Origin: Hyphomicrobiales bacterium
GTDB lineage: Bacteria; Pseudomonadota; Alphaproteobacteria; Rhizobiales; Rhizobiaceae
DNA: 64,000 bases
Reading direction: 5' to 3'
NCBI GenBank assembly: GCA_900473175.1
Contig: UCKM01000028.1
Location: 1-64,000, forward strand
Of the stretch, positions 38,079 to 48,811 are shown one piece after another. Positions within the stretch are counted from its first letter, which is position 1. Each line of letters begins with the position of its first letter. The position numbers and the translations under genes were made by a program. Below the pieces are notes generated by a model. The model worked only from the letters and a program-made list of their open reading frames with translations. It made no database searches and was not told the DNA's origin.

Positions 38079-41000
38079 ATGAACATGGAACTCTCGCGGC
38101 GCCAATTTCTTGGAGCGGCCGGCGCGGGTGTTGCGGGCACGGCGCTTGGAGCCTTTGGTTTTGGCGAAGTCGAGACGGCACACGCCGAAGCGATCCGCGC
38201 TTTCAAACTCGTGAACACCACTGAAACCCGGAACACCTGTCCGTATTGCTCCGTTGCATGCGGCATCATCATGTACTCGATGGGTGATCTGAAAAAGGGC
38301 GAACAGGCCAAAATCATTCATATCGAGGGCGACACCGACCATCCGACAAATCGCGGAACACTTTGCCCGAAGGGCGCGGCGCTGCTCGATTTCGTCAAAG
38401 CAGAAACGCGCTTGAAATATCCGATGATCCGCAAGCCCGGGTCCGACAAATTCGAGCGCATCGCCTGGAAGGACGCGCTTGATCGCATCGCCCGGTTGAT
38501 GAAGGACGATCGTGACGGCAATTTCGTCCAGAAAAACAACGACGGCGTGACAGTGAACCGATGGACGACGACGGGGTTCCTCGCCGCCTCCGCTACGACG
38601 AACGAAACGGCGTTTGTGACCTATAAGGTCGTTCGCAGCGCCGGAATGCTGGTATTCGATAACCAGGCACGTGTCTGACACGGCCCAACGGTGTCCAGTT
38701 TGGGCCCAACATTTGGCCGTGGTGCAATGACCAACTCCTGGACCGACATCAAGAACACGGATCTTGTTGTCATCATGGGAGGCAATGCTGCCGAAGCGCA
38801 CCCTTGCGGGTTCAAATGGGTCACGGAGGCGAAGGCCAACCGTGGCGCCAGGCTGATTGTCGTCGATCCGCGCTTTACGCGGTCTGCATCGGTTGCCGAT
38901 CTATACGCTCCGATCCGTCAAGGTACGGATATCGCCTTCCTGCTGGGGGTGATGAATTACTGCATCCAGAACGACAAGGTTCATTGGGACTATGTCAAGG
39001 CATTCACCAACGCCAGCTACATCATCAAGGACGGCTTCGAATATAAGGACGGCCTGTTCACCGGTTACAACGAGACAAAGCGCGACTATGACAAGTCGAG
39101 CTGGGACTATGTAATCGGTGATGATGGTTATGCCCAGGTGGACGACACGCTGACACACCCGCGTAGTGTGTGGAACCTGTTGAAAGCACACGTCTCTGTC
39201 TACACACCGGAAATGGTCGAGCGCATCTGTGGCACGCCAAAGGAGAAGTTTCTGAAGGTGGCCGAGATGATCTCGGAATGCGCGTCTCCCACCAAGACAA
39301 TGACGTCCATGTATGCGCTTGGCTGGACACAGCATTCGAAAGGCTCGCAGAACATCCGTTCGATGGCAATGCTGCAGCTCATTCTGGGCAATATCGGCGT
39401 GCGTGGCGGCGGCATGAATGCGCTACGCGGTCACTCCAATATTCAGGGCCTCACGGATGTCGGCCTGATGTCGAACCTCATACCGGGCTATATGACACTG
39501 CCGACCGAGAAGGAGGTGGATTTCGAGAGCTATATGTCGACACGTGCCTTCAAGCCGCTCCGGCCCAACCAGATGAGTTACTGGCAAAACTACAGGAAAT
39601 TCTTTGTCAGTTTCCTGAAGGCAATGTGGGGCCCGGCGGCGGCGCCGGAAAATCATTTTGCCTATGACTGGCTGCCGAAGCTGGACGTGCCGGGTTACGA
39701 TATCCTGCGTGCCTTCGAGCTCATGAATCAAGGCAAGATGGCGGGTTATATCTGCCAGGGCTTCAATCCGCTGCTTGCAGCTCCGAACCGGAAGAAAGTC
39801 ACCGAATCCCTGTCGAAGCTAAAATTCCTGGTCACGATGGATCCGCTGGACACGGAAACGGCGCGGTTCTGGGAAAATCACGGCGAGTTCAATGATGTCG
39901 ATTCCTCGCAGATCCAGACGGAGGTCATTCAACTGCCCTCCACCTGTTTTGCGGAAGATGAGGGATCGCTCACCAATTCCGGGCGCTGGCTGCAGTGGCA
40001 TTGGCCTGGTGGTACGCCCCCCGGTGAAGCGATGACGGATAATTGGATCATGGCTCAGATTCACATCCGCCTGAAGGAGCTCTATCGCAAGGAAGGCGGA
40101 GCATTCCCCGATCCGATCGTCAACCTGAATTGGGACTATGCGGATCCGGGTGAGCCGACTGCGGAAGAACTTGCCAAGGAAATCAATGGCAAGGCGTATG
40201 CCAACGTCTACGACCCGACCGATGCGACCAAGGTGGTGGTTGAAGCCGGCAAGCGGGTGCCAAGCTTCGCTGCGCTGCGTGACGATGGCTCGACCTCCTG
40301 CGGCTGCTGGATCTACTCAGGTTGCTTCAACGAGAACGGCAACAACATGGCCCGGCGCGATACGTCGGACCCCGGCGAGACCGGCGCTTATTCCAAGTGG
40401 GCGTTCTCATGGCCGGTCAACCGCCGCATTCTCTATAACCGGGCTTCGGCAGACTTGAACGGCAAGGCATGGGATCCGAGCCGCAAGCTGATCGAATGGG
40501 ACGGGCAGAAGTGGTCGGGCTATGATGTGCCGGATATTGCGCCGACAGCCAAGCCATCGGACGTCGGGCCATTCATCATGAATCCGGAAGGGGTGTCACG
40601 CCTCTTTGTCCGTGGCATGATGCGCGACGGACCATTTCCGGCGCACTACGAACCGTTCGAGTCGCCGGTCGCCAATCTCGTTGCACCGAATGTGCGTGGC
40701 AATCCTGCGGCTCGTGTGTTCAAGGGCGATTTCGAGCAGTTTGCCAAGCCCGCGTCGGAAGAATTCCCCTATGCGGCGACATCTTACCGTCTTACCGAAC
40801 ACTTCCACTATTGGACCAAGCATGTCTGGGTGAATGCCGTCCTGCAGCCGGAATTCTTCGTCGAGATATCGGAAGAACTCGCGAAGGAGAAAGGCATCGT
40901 CGGGGGCGGTTGGGTGCGTGTATGGTCCAAACGCGGATCGATTAGAGCCAAGGCGGTTGTAACCAAACGCATCAAACCTTTGATCTGCGATGGTAAAGCG

Positions 41001-41165
41001 GTTCATGTGGTGGGTATTCCACTGCACTGGGGTTTCACCGGGGGTGCGAAGAAGGGCTTCGGCCCGAACTCGCTGACACCTTTCGTCGGTGACGCCAATA
41101 TTGAGACGCCTGAATACAAGGCGTTCCTGGTCAATATCGAGCCCATCGCCGGGCCGGTGGCATAG
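38079..41165 (+). CDS. fdoG: Formate dehydrogenase-O/N type alpha subunit, selenoprotein with in-frame UGA
   Basis: A 1028-residue catalytic subunit of respiratory formate dehydrogenase, read through a TGA at 38676-38678 (residue 200) as selenocysteine. The Tat signal is 'LSRRQFLGAA' (residues 5-14), so it is exported folded. The [4Fe-4S] cysteines are Cys54, Cys57, Cys61 and Cys96 ('CPYCSVACG'...'LCPKG'). The Sec site reads 'NQARV-U-HGPTVSSLGPTF', matching the active site of FdnG/FdoG. The bis-MGD molybdopterin domains follow. It oxidises formate in the periplasm and passes electrons to FdoH. Conceptual translation without Sec decoding would split it into two ORFs (38079-38678 and 38691 onward). 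ATG 38079 follows GGGAGG. Confidence 0.97.
38676..38721 (+). promoter_or_regulatory. Bacterial SECIS element in fdoG
   Basis: Immediately after the UGA, CACGGCC (38679-38685) pairs perfectly with GGCCGTG (38715-38721). An inner stem GTCC/GGGC closes an AGTTT loop. Place, size and sequence (TGACACGGCCCAACGG) follow the E. coli fdhF/fdnG SECIS hairpin that SelB recognises. Confidence 0.88.
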
Positions 41166-41177
41166 GAGACGGCAGCC

Positions 41178-42122
41178 ATGTTCCCGCCTGTTCCAAACCC
41201 CACAACCCGGTCCGAAAGTCCGAAATTCGGCGAGCAGGACCTGATCCGCCGGTCGGCGTCAACCGTGACGCCGCCCGCTCAGCGGCAGACCGAGGTGGCA
41301 AAGCTCATCGATGTGTCCAAGTGCATCGGCTGCAAGGCCTGCCAATCAGCCTGTATCGAATGGAACGACACGCATCCGGAGGTTGGAATCAATACCGGCG
41401 TTTATGAAAATCCGCATGATCTTACGCCGGACATGTTCACGCTGATGCGCTTCAGCGAATGGGAGAACCCCGAGACGAATAATCTAGAATGGCTCATCCG
41501 CAAGGATGGCTGCATGCATTGCGAGGACCCAGGCTGCCTCAAGGCTTGCCCTGCACCCGGCGCCATCGTGCAATATTCCAACGGTATTGTTGATTTCGTT
41601 CATGAGAACTGCATCGGCTGCGGTTATTGCATCAAGGGATGCCCGTTCAACATTCCGCGCATCTCCCAGGTCGATCACACCGCTTATAAATGCACACTCT
41701 GCTCCGACCGGTTGGCTGTAGGACAGGGACCAGCCTGTGCCAAGGCCTGCCCGACGCAGGCGATCGTGTTTGGTACGAAAGAGGAGATGAAGCAGCATGC
41801 GGAAGGACGCATCACCGATCTGAAATCGCGCGGCTTCTCCAATGCGGGTCTCTACGACCCGCCCGGTGTTGGCGGTACGCATGTCATGTATGTGCTGCAT
41901 CATGCTGACAAGCCGGAGATCTATGCCGGTCTGCCGAACAATCCGAGGATTAGCCCGATCGTCGAGGCCTGGAAGGGTGTCACGAAATACGCCGGTCTTG
42001 CCGTGATCGGTGTCGCCGCTGCGACCGGGTTTATGCACTATATGGTCGCCGGTCCGAACCGCGTTTCCCAAGAAGACGAAGAGGCAGCGGAAAAGCTGAC
42101 GGGAGAGGATCGGCGCTCATGA
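41178..42122 (+). CDS. fdoH: Formate dehydrogenase beta subunit (iron-sulfur)
   Basis: A 314-residue electron-transfer subunit. Four ferredoxin-type cysteine clusters are visible: '[11 protein letters not shown]', '[14 protein letters not shown]', '[12 protein letters not shown]' and 'CTLCSDR...CAKACP'. They bind four [4Fe-4S] centres. A single C-terminal membrane helix ('[20 protein letters not shown]') anchors it. It carries electrons from FdoG to the cytochrome b subunit. It starts 12 bases after fdoG and its stop overlaps fdoI by four bases (ATGA). Confidence 0.96.
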   Translation: MFPPVPNPTTRSESPKFGEQDLIRRSASTVTPPAQRQTEVAKLIDVSKCIGCKACQSACIEWNDTHPEVGINTGVYENPHDLTPDMFTLMRFSEWENPETNNLEWLIRKDGCMHCEDPGCLKACPAPGAIVQYSNGIVDFVHENCIGCGYCIKGCPFNIPRISQVDHTAYKCTLCSDRLAVGQGPACAKACPTQAIVFGTKEEMKQHAEGRITDLKSRGFSNAGLYDPPGVGGTHVMYVLHHADKPEIYAGLPNNPRISPIVEAWKGVTKYAGLAVIGVAAATGFMHYMVAGPNRVSQEDEEAAEKLTGEDRRS

Positions 42123-42820
42123 GCACGGACTATGATGTGGAGAGAGGCGACAGCGTTCATCCCGGCAAACCTGTCACGGTCGATCGCTACACGGCGGGAG
42201 CACGCGTCAATCATTGGATTACGGCGACAAGCCTCGTGCTTCTGGCACTGTCAGGCATGGCCTTGTTCCATCCACGTCTCTTTTTCCTGACGGGGCTCTT
42301 TGGCGGTGGACCGTTGACGCGGATCATTCATCCTTGGATCGGCGTCGTTCTCTTTTTCAGCTTTTTTGGGCTGTTCCTTCGCTTTTGGAAAGCCAACCTC
42401 TGGAAGCGGGAAGATGGCACCTGGCTCGCGCGCATTCGAGATGTGCTCACAGCACATGAAGAACGCCTGCCGGAAGTGGGCAAGTACAATGCCGGGCAAA
42501 AATTTGTTTTCTGGTCGATGTCGGTTCTGATCATCGTGCTGATAACAACTGGCGTGATGATCTGGGATCAGTATTTCTTCGGGTTCACGACCATCGAACA
42601 GAAGCGATGGGCCGTGCTTGTGCACTCGATGGCAGCTATCCTGGTCATCAGCGTCTGGATCATCCATGTCTACGCAGCAATCTGGGTACGTGGTACAATA
42701 CGGGCGATGACCCGTGGTTCTGTCACCGGTGGGTGGGCATGGCGGCATCATCGCAAATGGTTGCGCGAGTTGGTCGCGAAATCGTCGAAAGGCAAATCCG
42801 GAAGAACGCCCGCCGAATGA
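42119..42820 (+). CDS. fdoI: Formate dehydrogenase gamma subunit (cytochrome b556)
   Basis: A 233-residue membrane protein with four hydrophobic segments. It has '[20 protein letters not shown]' (His ligand), '[20 protein letters not shown]', '[20 protein letters not shown]', and '[20 protein letters not shown]' with a further '[12 protein letters not shown]' stretch. This is the pattern of di-haem FdnI/FdoI subunits. It anchors the complex and delivers electrons to quinone. Confidence 0.95.
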   Translation: MSTDYDVERGDSVHPGKPVTVDRYTAGARVNHWITATSLVLLALSGMALFHPRLFFLTGLFGGGPLTRIIHPWIGVVLFFSFFGLFLRFWKANLWKREDGTWLARIRDVLTAHEERLPEVGKYNAGQKFVFWSMSVLIIVLITTGVMIWDQYFFGFTTIEQKRWAVLVHSMAAILVISVWIIHVYAAIWVRGTIRAMTRGSVTGGWAWRHHRKWLRELVAKSSKGKSGRTPAE

Positions 42821-42877
42821 AAGGGGTGTTAGAGCAGGATCGGTACACGTGGCCCGGGTGGTTCGTGAGGGAGTGCT

Positions 42878-43795
42878 ATGAGTCGCAAAAGCGCGGTCAT
42901 GCCGGATCCAACGGCGATTGGAAATGTTTCGTCACCTCCCTTTGCGCGCCTCCCTGATCCCGCTTCGCTTTTTTCGGTCAGGGCGGCACGTCTGCGCCAA
43001 TTGGCTGGAATCAGTAATCTTGCACCTTATCTGAGGTTTCTTGCCGAACTTGTGCAAACCCAGCACGATATCCAGACTGACTTGCCTCTCCCGGAAAGTC
43101 CGGATGCAAAGGCGATCGCGCGGGCCCGCGAGTTCGAAATGCCGCCGCTCGACCGGGGCCAGATAGAGGTCGACAAGGCCGTCAGCTCTATATTCGATCG
43201 CCTGTTTGCCGCCGCTGCCGCAATCGAGAAGCCGGTTGCAGCGACCGAAGCGCTTGCGCACGTGACCGCAGCCGATCCTGCCGAACGCCTTGCCATGGCG
43301 CATGCAGTATTTTCCAATACATTGCCCGCAGATGCGATTGCCGAGCATGTTTTTGTGTGGGCAGGGCTTCAGGTGCATTTTGCCCGGCTCGCATCGGTTC
43401 TCGATGTGGCGGCGCTGGCACCGGTGGCCGATGGCGTTTGCCCCGTCTGCGGCGCCATACCGGTATCGACGATGGTCGTTGGCTGGCCCGGTTCGCACGG
43501 CGCGCGGTTTTGTTCATGTTCCCTGTGTGACACGCTCTGGCACTATGTCCGTATTAAATGTGTGCTTTGCGGTTCCACCAAGGGGATCGGCTATAAGGAG
43601 ATCGACGGGCAAGGCGGGGCCATCAAGGCCGAGACCTGCGACGAATGTCACGGCTGGTCGAAGATTCTGTACCAGGACAAGCTGCCGGATGCCGACCCGG
43701 TCGCTGACGACGTGGCAAGTCTCAGCCTGGACATCCTGATGCGAGAAGGGCCCTATCATCGAGGCGGTTTTTCCCCGCTGCTTGCCGGTTTTTAG
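42878..43795 (+). CDS. fdhE: Formate dehydrogenase accessory protein FdhE
   Basis: A 305-residue cytoplasmic maturation factor needed for active respiratory formate dehydrogenase. The C-terminal half holds four CxxC-type motifs of two zinc-ribbon or rubredoxin-like folds: '[10 protein letters not shown]', '[20 protein letters not shown]' and 'CDECHGWSK'. The final '[20 protein letters not shown]' is also typical. It sits between the structural genes and selA, eight bases before selA. Confidence 0.95.
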   Translation: MSRKSAVMPDPTAIGNVSSPPFARLPDPASLFSVRAARLRQLAGISNLAPYLRFLAELVQTQHDIQTDLPLPESPDAKAIARAREFEMPPLDRGQIEVDKAVSSIFDRLFAAAAAIEKPVAATEALAHVTAADPAERLAMAHAVFSNTLPADAIAEHVFVWAGLQVHFARLASVLDVAALAPVADGVCPVCGAIPVSTMVVGWPGSHGARFCSCSLCDTLWHYVRIKCVLCGSTKGIGYKEIDGQGGAIKAETCDECHGWSKILYQDKLPDADPVADDVASLSLDILMREGPYHRGGFSPLLAGF

Positions 43796-43803
43796 GAACG
43801 ACA

Positions 43804-45228
43804 ATGGATACCAACGCCAGTCTGCGCCGCATTCCTTCGGTGGATGAGCTTCTGAAGTCGGCATCGGCGGGCGCTGCAATCGAGCGCTTTGGACGACCCG
43901 CCGTCACTGAAGCGTTGCGGGCTGCAGTCGCCGATTTGCGTAACGAGGTCCGTAAAGGCCGCAATCTTCCCGCTCGGGAGAACATCATTGCTGCCGCGCT
44001 TGCCAGACTGGACGCGGGCGATCAGTCGACGCTCCGGCCCCTTTTCAATCTGACCGGCACCGTGCTGCACACCAATCTCGGCCGCGCATTGCTTGCACAA
44101 GCAGCAATTGACGCGGCAACGGCGGCGATGCGCGAGGCTGTCTCTCTCGAATTCGCCCTGGAGAGCGGCAAGCGCGGCGAACGCGATGACCATGTGCGCG
44201 CACTCATTTGCGAACTCACCGGGGCGGAAGATGCGACCATTGTCAATAATAACGCCGCGGCTGTCCTTCTGGTGCTGAACAGTCTGGCGTCGGGCAAGGA
44301 AGCTATTGTCTCACGCGGTGAGCTGATCGAAATCGGCGGAGCCTTTCGCATGCCGGATATCATGGCGCGTGCCGGTGTCCGTCTTGTCGAGGTCGGAACT
44401 ACAAATCGTACCCATGCAAGGGATTACAGCAATGCCGCTGGTCCCGACACGGGCCTTATATTGAAAGTCCATACCTCCAATTACCGCATCGAGGGCTTCA
44501 CCAAGGAAGTGGGCGCGCGCGAACTGGCCGGCATCGCTCGCAAAAACGGTGTACCCCTCGTCAACGACCTCGGTTCAGGCACATTGACGGATCTCACCCG
44601 TTTCGGGATTGCCCACGAACCGACTGTGCGCGAGGCGATCAGTGAGGGTGCAGACATCGTGACCTTCTCCGGCGACAAGCTGCTCGGTGGGCCGCAAACC
44701 GGGTTCATCGTGGGACGCAAGGCGCTCATCGAGACGATCAACAGGAATCCGATGAAACGCGCGCTGCGCGTCGACAAGATTCGACTCGCAGCGTTGGAAG
44801 CGACATTGCGACTCTATCGCGATCCGGATCGCCTGAGCGAGCGCCTGCCCACCATGCGGTTGCTTACCCGGTCACGAGGCGACATCGACGCGCAAGCGCA
44901 ACGATTGGCGCCGGCCGTGGAACATGCGCTGGAGGGTGCTTTCAGAGTCTCCATTATTGCCTGCGACAGCCAAATCGGTTCGGGGGCCTTGCCGCTTTCC
45001 ACCGTACCGAGCGCTGGCTTGGCGCTGATACCGATCGAACGCAGTGGCCGCGTGCTCGCCGAGTTGGCAGCGGCGCTCAGGCAACTCCCGGTGCCGGTCA
45101 TCGGCCGTATCGAGCGCGGATCGCTGGTGCTGGATCTGCGCTGTCTTGAGGACGAAGCAGGTTTTGTCGCCAATTTTGCCGGTGTCATTCCACACTTCAA
45201 AGGGGGCTTCGATGATGAGCCTTCTTAG
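43804..45228 (+). CDS. selA: L-seryl-tRNA(Sec) selenium transferase SelA
   Basis: A 474-residue PLP enzyme that converts Ser-tRNA-Sec to Sec-tRNA-Sec with selenophosphate. It begins '[11 protein letters not shown]', and has '[17 protein letters not shown]', '[13 protein letters not shown]' and '[19 protein letters not shown]'. The PLP lysine is Lys292 in '[17 protein letters not shown]'. Length is normal. The 3' end overlaps the Sel1-repeat gene by 14-17 bases. Confidence 0.97.
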   Translation: MDTNASLRRIPSVDELLKSASAGAAIERFGRPAVTEALRAAVADLRNEVRKGRNLPARENIIAAALARLDAGDQSTLRPLFNLTGTVLHTNLGRALLAQAAIDAATAAMREAVSLEFALESGKRGERDDHVRALICELTGAEDATIVNNNAAAVLLVLNSLASGKEAIVSRGELIEIGGAFRMPDIMARAGVRLVEVGTTNRTHARDYSNAAGPDTGLILKVHTSNYRIEGFTKEVGARELAGIARKNGVPLVNDLGSGTLTDLTRFGIAHEPTVREAISEGADIVTFSGDKLLGGPQTGFIVGRKALIETINRNPMKRALRVDKIRLAALEATLRLYRDPDRLSERLPTMRLLTRSRGDIDAQAQRLAPAVEHALEGAFRVSIIACDSQIGSGALPLSTVPSAGLALIPIERSGRVLAELAAALRQLPVPVIGRIERGSLVLDLRCLEDEAGFVANFAGVIPHFKGGFDDEPS

Positions 45229-46033
45229 CCGGTTCTCGCGAAAACAGGCAGAGAACGATGCGTCCCTCGAGGGGAAGATGGCGATTGCGCTGGCGGCCGC
45301 AACGAAAGGCGATTACGCAACGGCGCTCTCCATATGGGAACCTCTGGCGCGAGCCGGAAATGCGCGGGCTCAAAACAATATCGGCGCGTGTTTTGCTGGC
45401 GAATTGGGTGTTGCCAAGGATGCCCATCTCGCTCGTGACTGGCTGACATTGTCGTCGGAAGCCGGTGACCCGGTCGGGCAGCGCAATCTTGCATCTCTCT
45501 TGTTCAAGGGTGAGGGGATCGAACCGGACCATGAACGGGCACTCGCGCTTTATCGCGAGGCGGCGGAAAAAGGCGATGGCGAGGCTCAGGACATGTTGAG
45601 CTGGATGCTGCTGGAAGGCGAAATCGCCGGGCCCGATCCTGCAGAAGCACGTCGATGGGCGCTTGCTGCCGCGCAAAACGGCTCTGCCGCTTCGATGACA
45701 CGCTTAGGAATGCTTTTTCACAACGCTATTGGCGTCCCACGGGATCCGGTCGAGGCGGCTCGCTGGTGGCGGCTCGGCGCAAACGCCGGCGATGCCGATG
45801 GACAGGCGATGCTTGGCGCTGCCTATCACCTGGGCAACGGTGTCGCTCGCGATTCCGTCGAGGCGTTCGCATGGTTGTTGAGAGCGCACGAGGGCGGCAG
45901 CAGTCTGGCCATACCTTTCTTCGCCGTCGTGCGTGCCACACTCGATGCTGACCAGCTCGCCCAAGCTGAACGCCTTGCTGCAATATCCCTGCCCGATACA
46001 TCGGCCCCGTCCTCAAAGGCAGGCAAGCCATGA
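45215..46033 (+). CDS. Sel1-repeat protein embedded between selA and selB
   Basis: A 272-residue protein starting ATG 45215 (or 45212) after AAGGGGG, inside the selA 3' end. It consists of five or six Sel1-type repeats ('[21 protein letters not shown]', '[20 protein letters not shown]', '[14 protein letters not shown]', '[20 protein letters not shown]', '[20 protein letters not shown]'). It has no signal peptide, so it is cytoplasmic. Both ends overlap Sec genes (four-base overlap with selB), so it is translated with them. The role is not established; a scaffold for Sec or formate dehydrogenase assembly is inference. Confidence 0.88.
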   Translation: MSLLSRFSRKQAENDASLEGKMAIALAAATKGDYATALSIWEPLARAGNARAQNNIGACFAGELGVAKDAHLARDWLTLSSEAGDPVGQRNLASLLFKGEGIEPDHERALALYREAAEKGDGEAQDMLSWMLLEGEIAGPDPAEARRWALAAAQNGSAASMTRLGMLFHNAIGVPRDPVEAARWWRLGANAGDADGQAMLGAAYHLGNGVARDSVEAFAWLLRAHEGGSSLAIPFFAVVRATLDADQLAQAERLAAISLPDTSAPSSKAGKP

Positions 46034-48111
46034 TCATCGGTACCGCAGGGCATATCGATCATGGCAAGACATCGCTGGTCAAGGCACTGACCAATGTCGA
46101 TACCGATCGGCTGAAAGAGGAAAAAGCTCGCGGCATTTCGATCGATCTCGGCTTTGCCTATATGCCAGTGGATGGGGCTGAGACACTTGGCTTTGTCGAT
46201 GTGCCGGGACATGAGAAGTTCATCCACACCATGCTTGCCGGTTCCAGCGGCATCGATTTCGTTCTGCTGGTGATCGCCGCCGATGATGGTCTGATGCCGC
46301 AGACGCACGAACACCTCGCCATCATCGATCTTCTTGGTGTTGAACGTGGCGTCGTCGCACTCACTAAGGCCGATCTCGTGCAGGAAGACCGGCTAACCGA
46401 GGTCGAAGCTGCAATCCGAAACGAACTCGCCGGGACGGCGCTTTGCGATGCGCCGATTATCGCAGTTTCGACGGTCTCGGGCCAGGGCATCGCAGCGTTG
46501 CGCGATGGGATCGCCACTGCTGCCCGCCGATTCACCCGGCGCCAGGCAACGGGTCGCTTTCGGCTGGCGGTGGATCGATCATTCACCATTCAAGGGACCG
46601 GGACGGTCGTGACCGGAACTGTGCTTTCGGGGACGGTGGCGGTTGAAGATCACGTGATTGTAGGCCCATCAGGCCTTGCGGCCCGTATCCGCTCAATTCA
46701 TGCCCAGAACCAGCCGAGTGAAAATGGCCGTGCCGGCGATCGTTGTGCCCTCAACCTCGTCGGCGACGGCATAACAAAGGCGGCAATCAAACGCGGTGAT
46801 ATGGTGCTTGAGCGAAGCCTGCACGCTCCGACGAGTCGAATTGACGCGACACTGCGCGTGCTAAGCTCCGAACGTAAGCCGATCGGTCACTGGTTTCCGG
46901 TACGGCTTCATCATGCATCGACCGAGGTTGGCGCTCGCATCGTGTTGCTAACTGATGAGCCAGTCGCGCCCGGAACGGCTACCCTCGTACAACTTGTACT
47001 GGACCAGCCAATTGCTGCGGCTGTGGGCGATCGTTACATCGTTCGCGACACGTCGGCCCGGCGCACAATCGGCGGCGGCGGCTTTCTGGATTTGCGCGCT
47101 CCGGCCCGCAGACGCCGCACACCGGAGCGAAGGGCACAGCTCGAAGCGCACGTACTCATGGATGCGGAGCGCGCAATTGAGGCACTGCTTGCAGCACCGC
47201 CATTTTATCTCGATGTCACAGCCTTCGCCCGCGACAGGGTCTTGTCGGTGGCGCATGCCGGCACGCTGGCAGAATTGTCAGGCGCGGTACAGTTGCCCCT
47301 GAATGCTTCTGTTGTGGCCATATCGCCCGGGCACTGGCGCAAATTCCGGCAAAGTCTTCTGGACCGGCTCGGAACTTTCCATGCTGGCAATCCGGATCTG
47401 ATGGGGATTGGCATTGAACGGCTGCGGACACAGCTTGAACCGCGCCTGCCGGTCCCTGCGTTTCGAGCAGCCTTGCAAAGGCTTGCCGGCGCAGGGGAGA
47501 TTGCGGTTGACGGAGCCTGGGTGCGGCTCGCCGGTCATGAAGTTACGATGGCGCCGGCTGACGAGCGGCTTTGGAACATGATCGAGCCGTTGCTGGGCAG
47601 AGCAGAGCGGTTCCGTCCTCCGCGCGTTCGCGACATCGCTGAATTGCTCGCGGTTCCGGAGTCGCAGGTGCGGCGGTTGCTGAAGCTGGGTAGCCGCATG
47701 GGCAAGGTGCATGAGGTGGCACACGACCATTTCTTCCTGCGCGATACGGTTGCAAAAATGGTTGCGATCGTCGCCGAGCTAAGCTCAGCCGCAGAAAATG
47801 GCTGGTTCACCGCCGCGCAGTTTCGCGACCGCGTTGATAATGGTCGTAAGGTTGCAATCCAGATTCTCGATTTCTTCGATCGCCACAGTGTCACTGTACG
47901 TCGTGGCGATCTCCGCCGCATCAACTGGAACCGTCTGAACCTCTTTGCCAGTTTGACGGCCAGCGAAAGAGTTGTTTCTGGAGGAGAATCGTCCCCGGTG
48001 GGGCGTCCGGACTTCAAATCCGGGAGGGGCCGAAAGACGGTCTTTGGTGGGTTCGACTCCCACTCTCTTCCGCCATTGCCAGGCCAGCCCGGTTCCGGAA
48101 GCTCTCGATGA
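46030..48111 (+). CDS. selB: Selenocysteine-specific elongation factor SelB
   Basis: A GTPase that brings Sec-tRNA-Sec to UGA codons next to SECIS elements. The N-terminal EF-Tu-like part has 'GTAGHIDHGKTSLVKAL', 'GISIDLGFAYM', 'DVPGHEKFIHTML' and 'ALTKADL'. The C-terminal winged-helix domains bind SECIS ('RPPRVRDIAELLAVPESQV' and 'AAQFRDRVDNGRKVAIQILD'). The family would normally end shortly after 'VRRGDLRRINWNRLNLF' (about 47945). Here no stop occurs: the frame runs on through the complete tRNA-Sec gene to TGA 48109-48111, adding about 50 residues of tRNA-encoded tail. The full frame is 693 residues. Confidence 0.95.
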   Translation: MIIGTAGHIDHGKTSLVKALTNVDTDRLKEEKARGISIDLGFAYMPVDGAETLGFVDVPGHEKFIHTMLAGSSGIDFVLLVIAADDGLMPQTHEHLAIIDLLGVERGVVALTKADLVQEDRLTEVEAAIRNELAGTALCDAPIIAVSTVSGQGIAALRDGIATAARRFTRRQATGRFRLAVDRSFTIQGTGTVVTGTVLSGTVAVEDHVIVGPSGLAARIRSIHAQNQPSENGRAGDRCALNLVGDGITKAAIKRGDMVLERSLHAPTSRIDATLRVLSSERKPIGHWFPVRLHHASTEVGARIVLLTDEPVAPGTATLVQLVLDQPIAAAVGDRYIVRDTSARRTIGGGGFLDLRAPARRRRTPERRAQLEAHVLMDAERAIEALLAAPPFYLDVTAFARDRVLSVAHAGTLAELSGAVQLPLNASVVAISPGHWRKFRQSLLDRLGTFHAGNPDLMGIGIERLRTQLEPRLPVPAFRAALQRLAGAGEIAVDGAWVRLAGHEVTMAPADERLWNMIEPLLGRAERFRPPRVRDIAELLAVPESQVRRLLKLGSRMGKVHEVAHDHFFLRDTVAKMVAIVAELSSAAENGWFTAAQFRDRVDNGRKVAIQILDFFDRHSVTVRRGDLRRINWNRLNLFASLTASERVVSGGESSPVGRPDFKSGRGRKTVFGGFDSHSLPPLPGQPGSGSSR
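47980..48075 (+). tRNA. selC: tRNA-Sec (anticodon TCA)
   Basis: 96 bases with an encoded CCA end. The eight-base-pair acceptor stem is GGAGGAGA (47980-47987) with TCTCTTCC (48064-48071, one G-U pair), then G and CCA (48073-48075). The anticodon arm is CCGGA-cttcaaa-TCCGG (48007-48023) with anticodon TCA at 48014-48016. A long variable arm and the T-loop GTTCGACTC follow. These are hallmarks of bacterial tRNA-Sec. The whole gene lies inside the selB reading frame. Confidence 0.95.
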
Positions 48112-48602
48112 TGACGGCAACCACGTATATCGAGGGATTACAGCGGGCAGCCGACGAGGCGCAATCGATGGAAGCCGCTTACCGGCTGGAGGCGGCTGCC
48201 CGGATAGCAACACTCGAACGCGAACGTGCCTTCGCTTTTCGTCGGATGAATTTGATGCGGGCTATCGCCGAAGTTGCAATGCCGCAAGCGGATGACAGTA
48301 GCGATCCGGATGAACGAAGCGGCGAGGAAATTGCCGTCGCCCGCGCGCTTGCCCTGTTACGCATCAAACTGGGCTGGTCGTCGGACAGTGTAACGCGAGA
48401 TGCAACGCTTGCGAAGTTCACGCCTGTGTCTGTTGCGCTTTATCGTGCGTCGAACGGTGAAGGTCAAAATACACCGGATGGCACCCCAGACATTGGCGAG
48501 GCCCTTGGTCGTTTTGAGGACTGGTACGAGAAGGCTCATGCCGTTTCGTTCTGGATGCTTTTTGAGAATCCCATGCCAGACACCCCACGCGTCGACTTCT
48601 GA
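48108..48602 (+). CDS. Unknown protein at the end of the Sec operon
   Basis: A 164-residue soluble protein whose ATGA start overlaps the selB stop by four bases. It has a charged helical N-terminal half ('MEAAYRLEAAARIATLERER', 'AFAFRRMNLMRAIAEVAM'), an acidic middle, 'ARALALLRIKLGWS', and a C-terminal 'FEDWYEKAHAVSFWMLFENP' segment. There is no signal peptide and no cysteine. I do not recognise the family. Overlap with selB and downstream position suggest a role linked to selenocysteine or formate dehydrogenase, which is inference. Confidence 0.8.
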   Translation: MMTATTYIEGLQRAADEAQSMEAAYRLEAAARIATLERERAFAFRRMNLMRAIAEVAMPQADDSSDPDERSGEEIAVARALALLRIKLGWSSDSVTRDATLAKFTPVSVALYRASNGEGQNTPDGTPDIGEALGRFEDWYEKAHAVSFWMLFENPMPDTPRVDF

Positions 48603-48811
48603 GCTAGAGCATTTTCTGGATTCTGTCGCAAATTCACATGGGGACATAAGTCAAGGTGCCATAAGGGGTCTCCGGGGATGGTTCGGATCCAAGGTCTGAG
48701 CCCATCGCGAGAACGTGGATCATGCCAGGTTCAAACGGTACCGTCGCAAACTTTGACGCGATTCGCGAGGCGGCATTGTTCAGCCCATTTCATGCAGCCA
48801 GGATGTTGAAC
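48603..48811. other. Sec operon end / IS6 junction
   Basis: About 210 bases without a gene. No clear rho-independent terminator is seen after the operon. The left end of the IS6 element follows at 48812. Confidence 0.4.
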
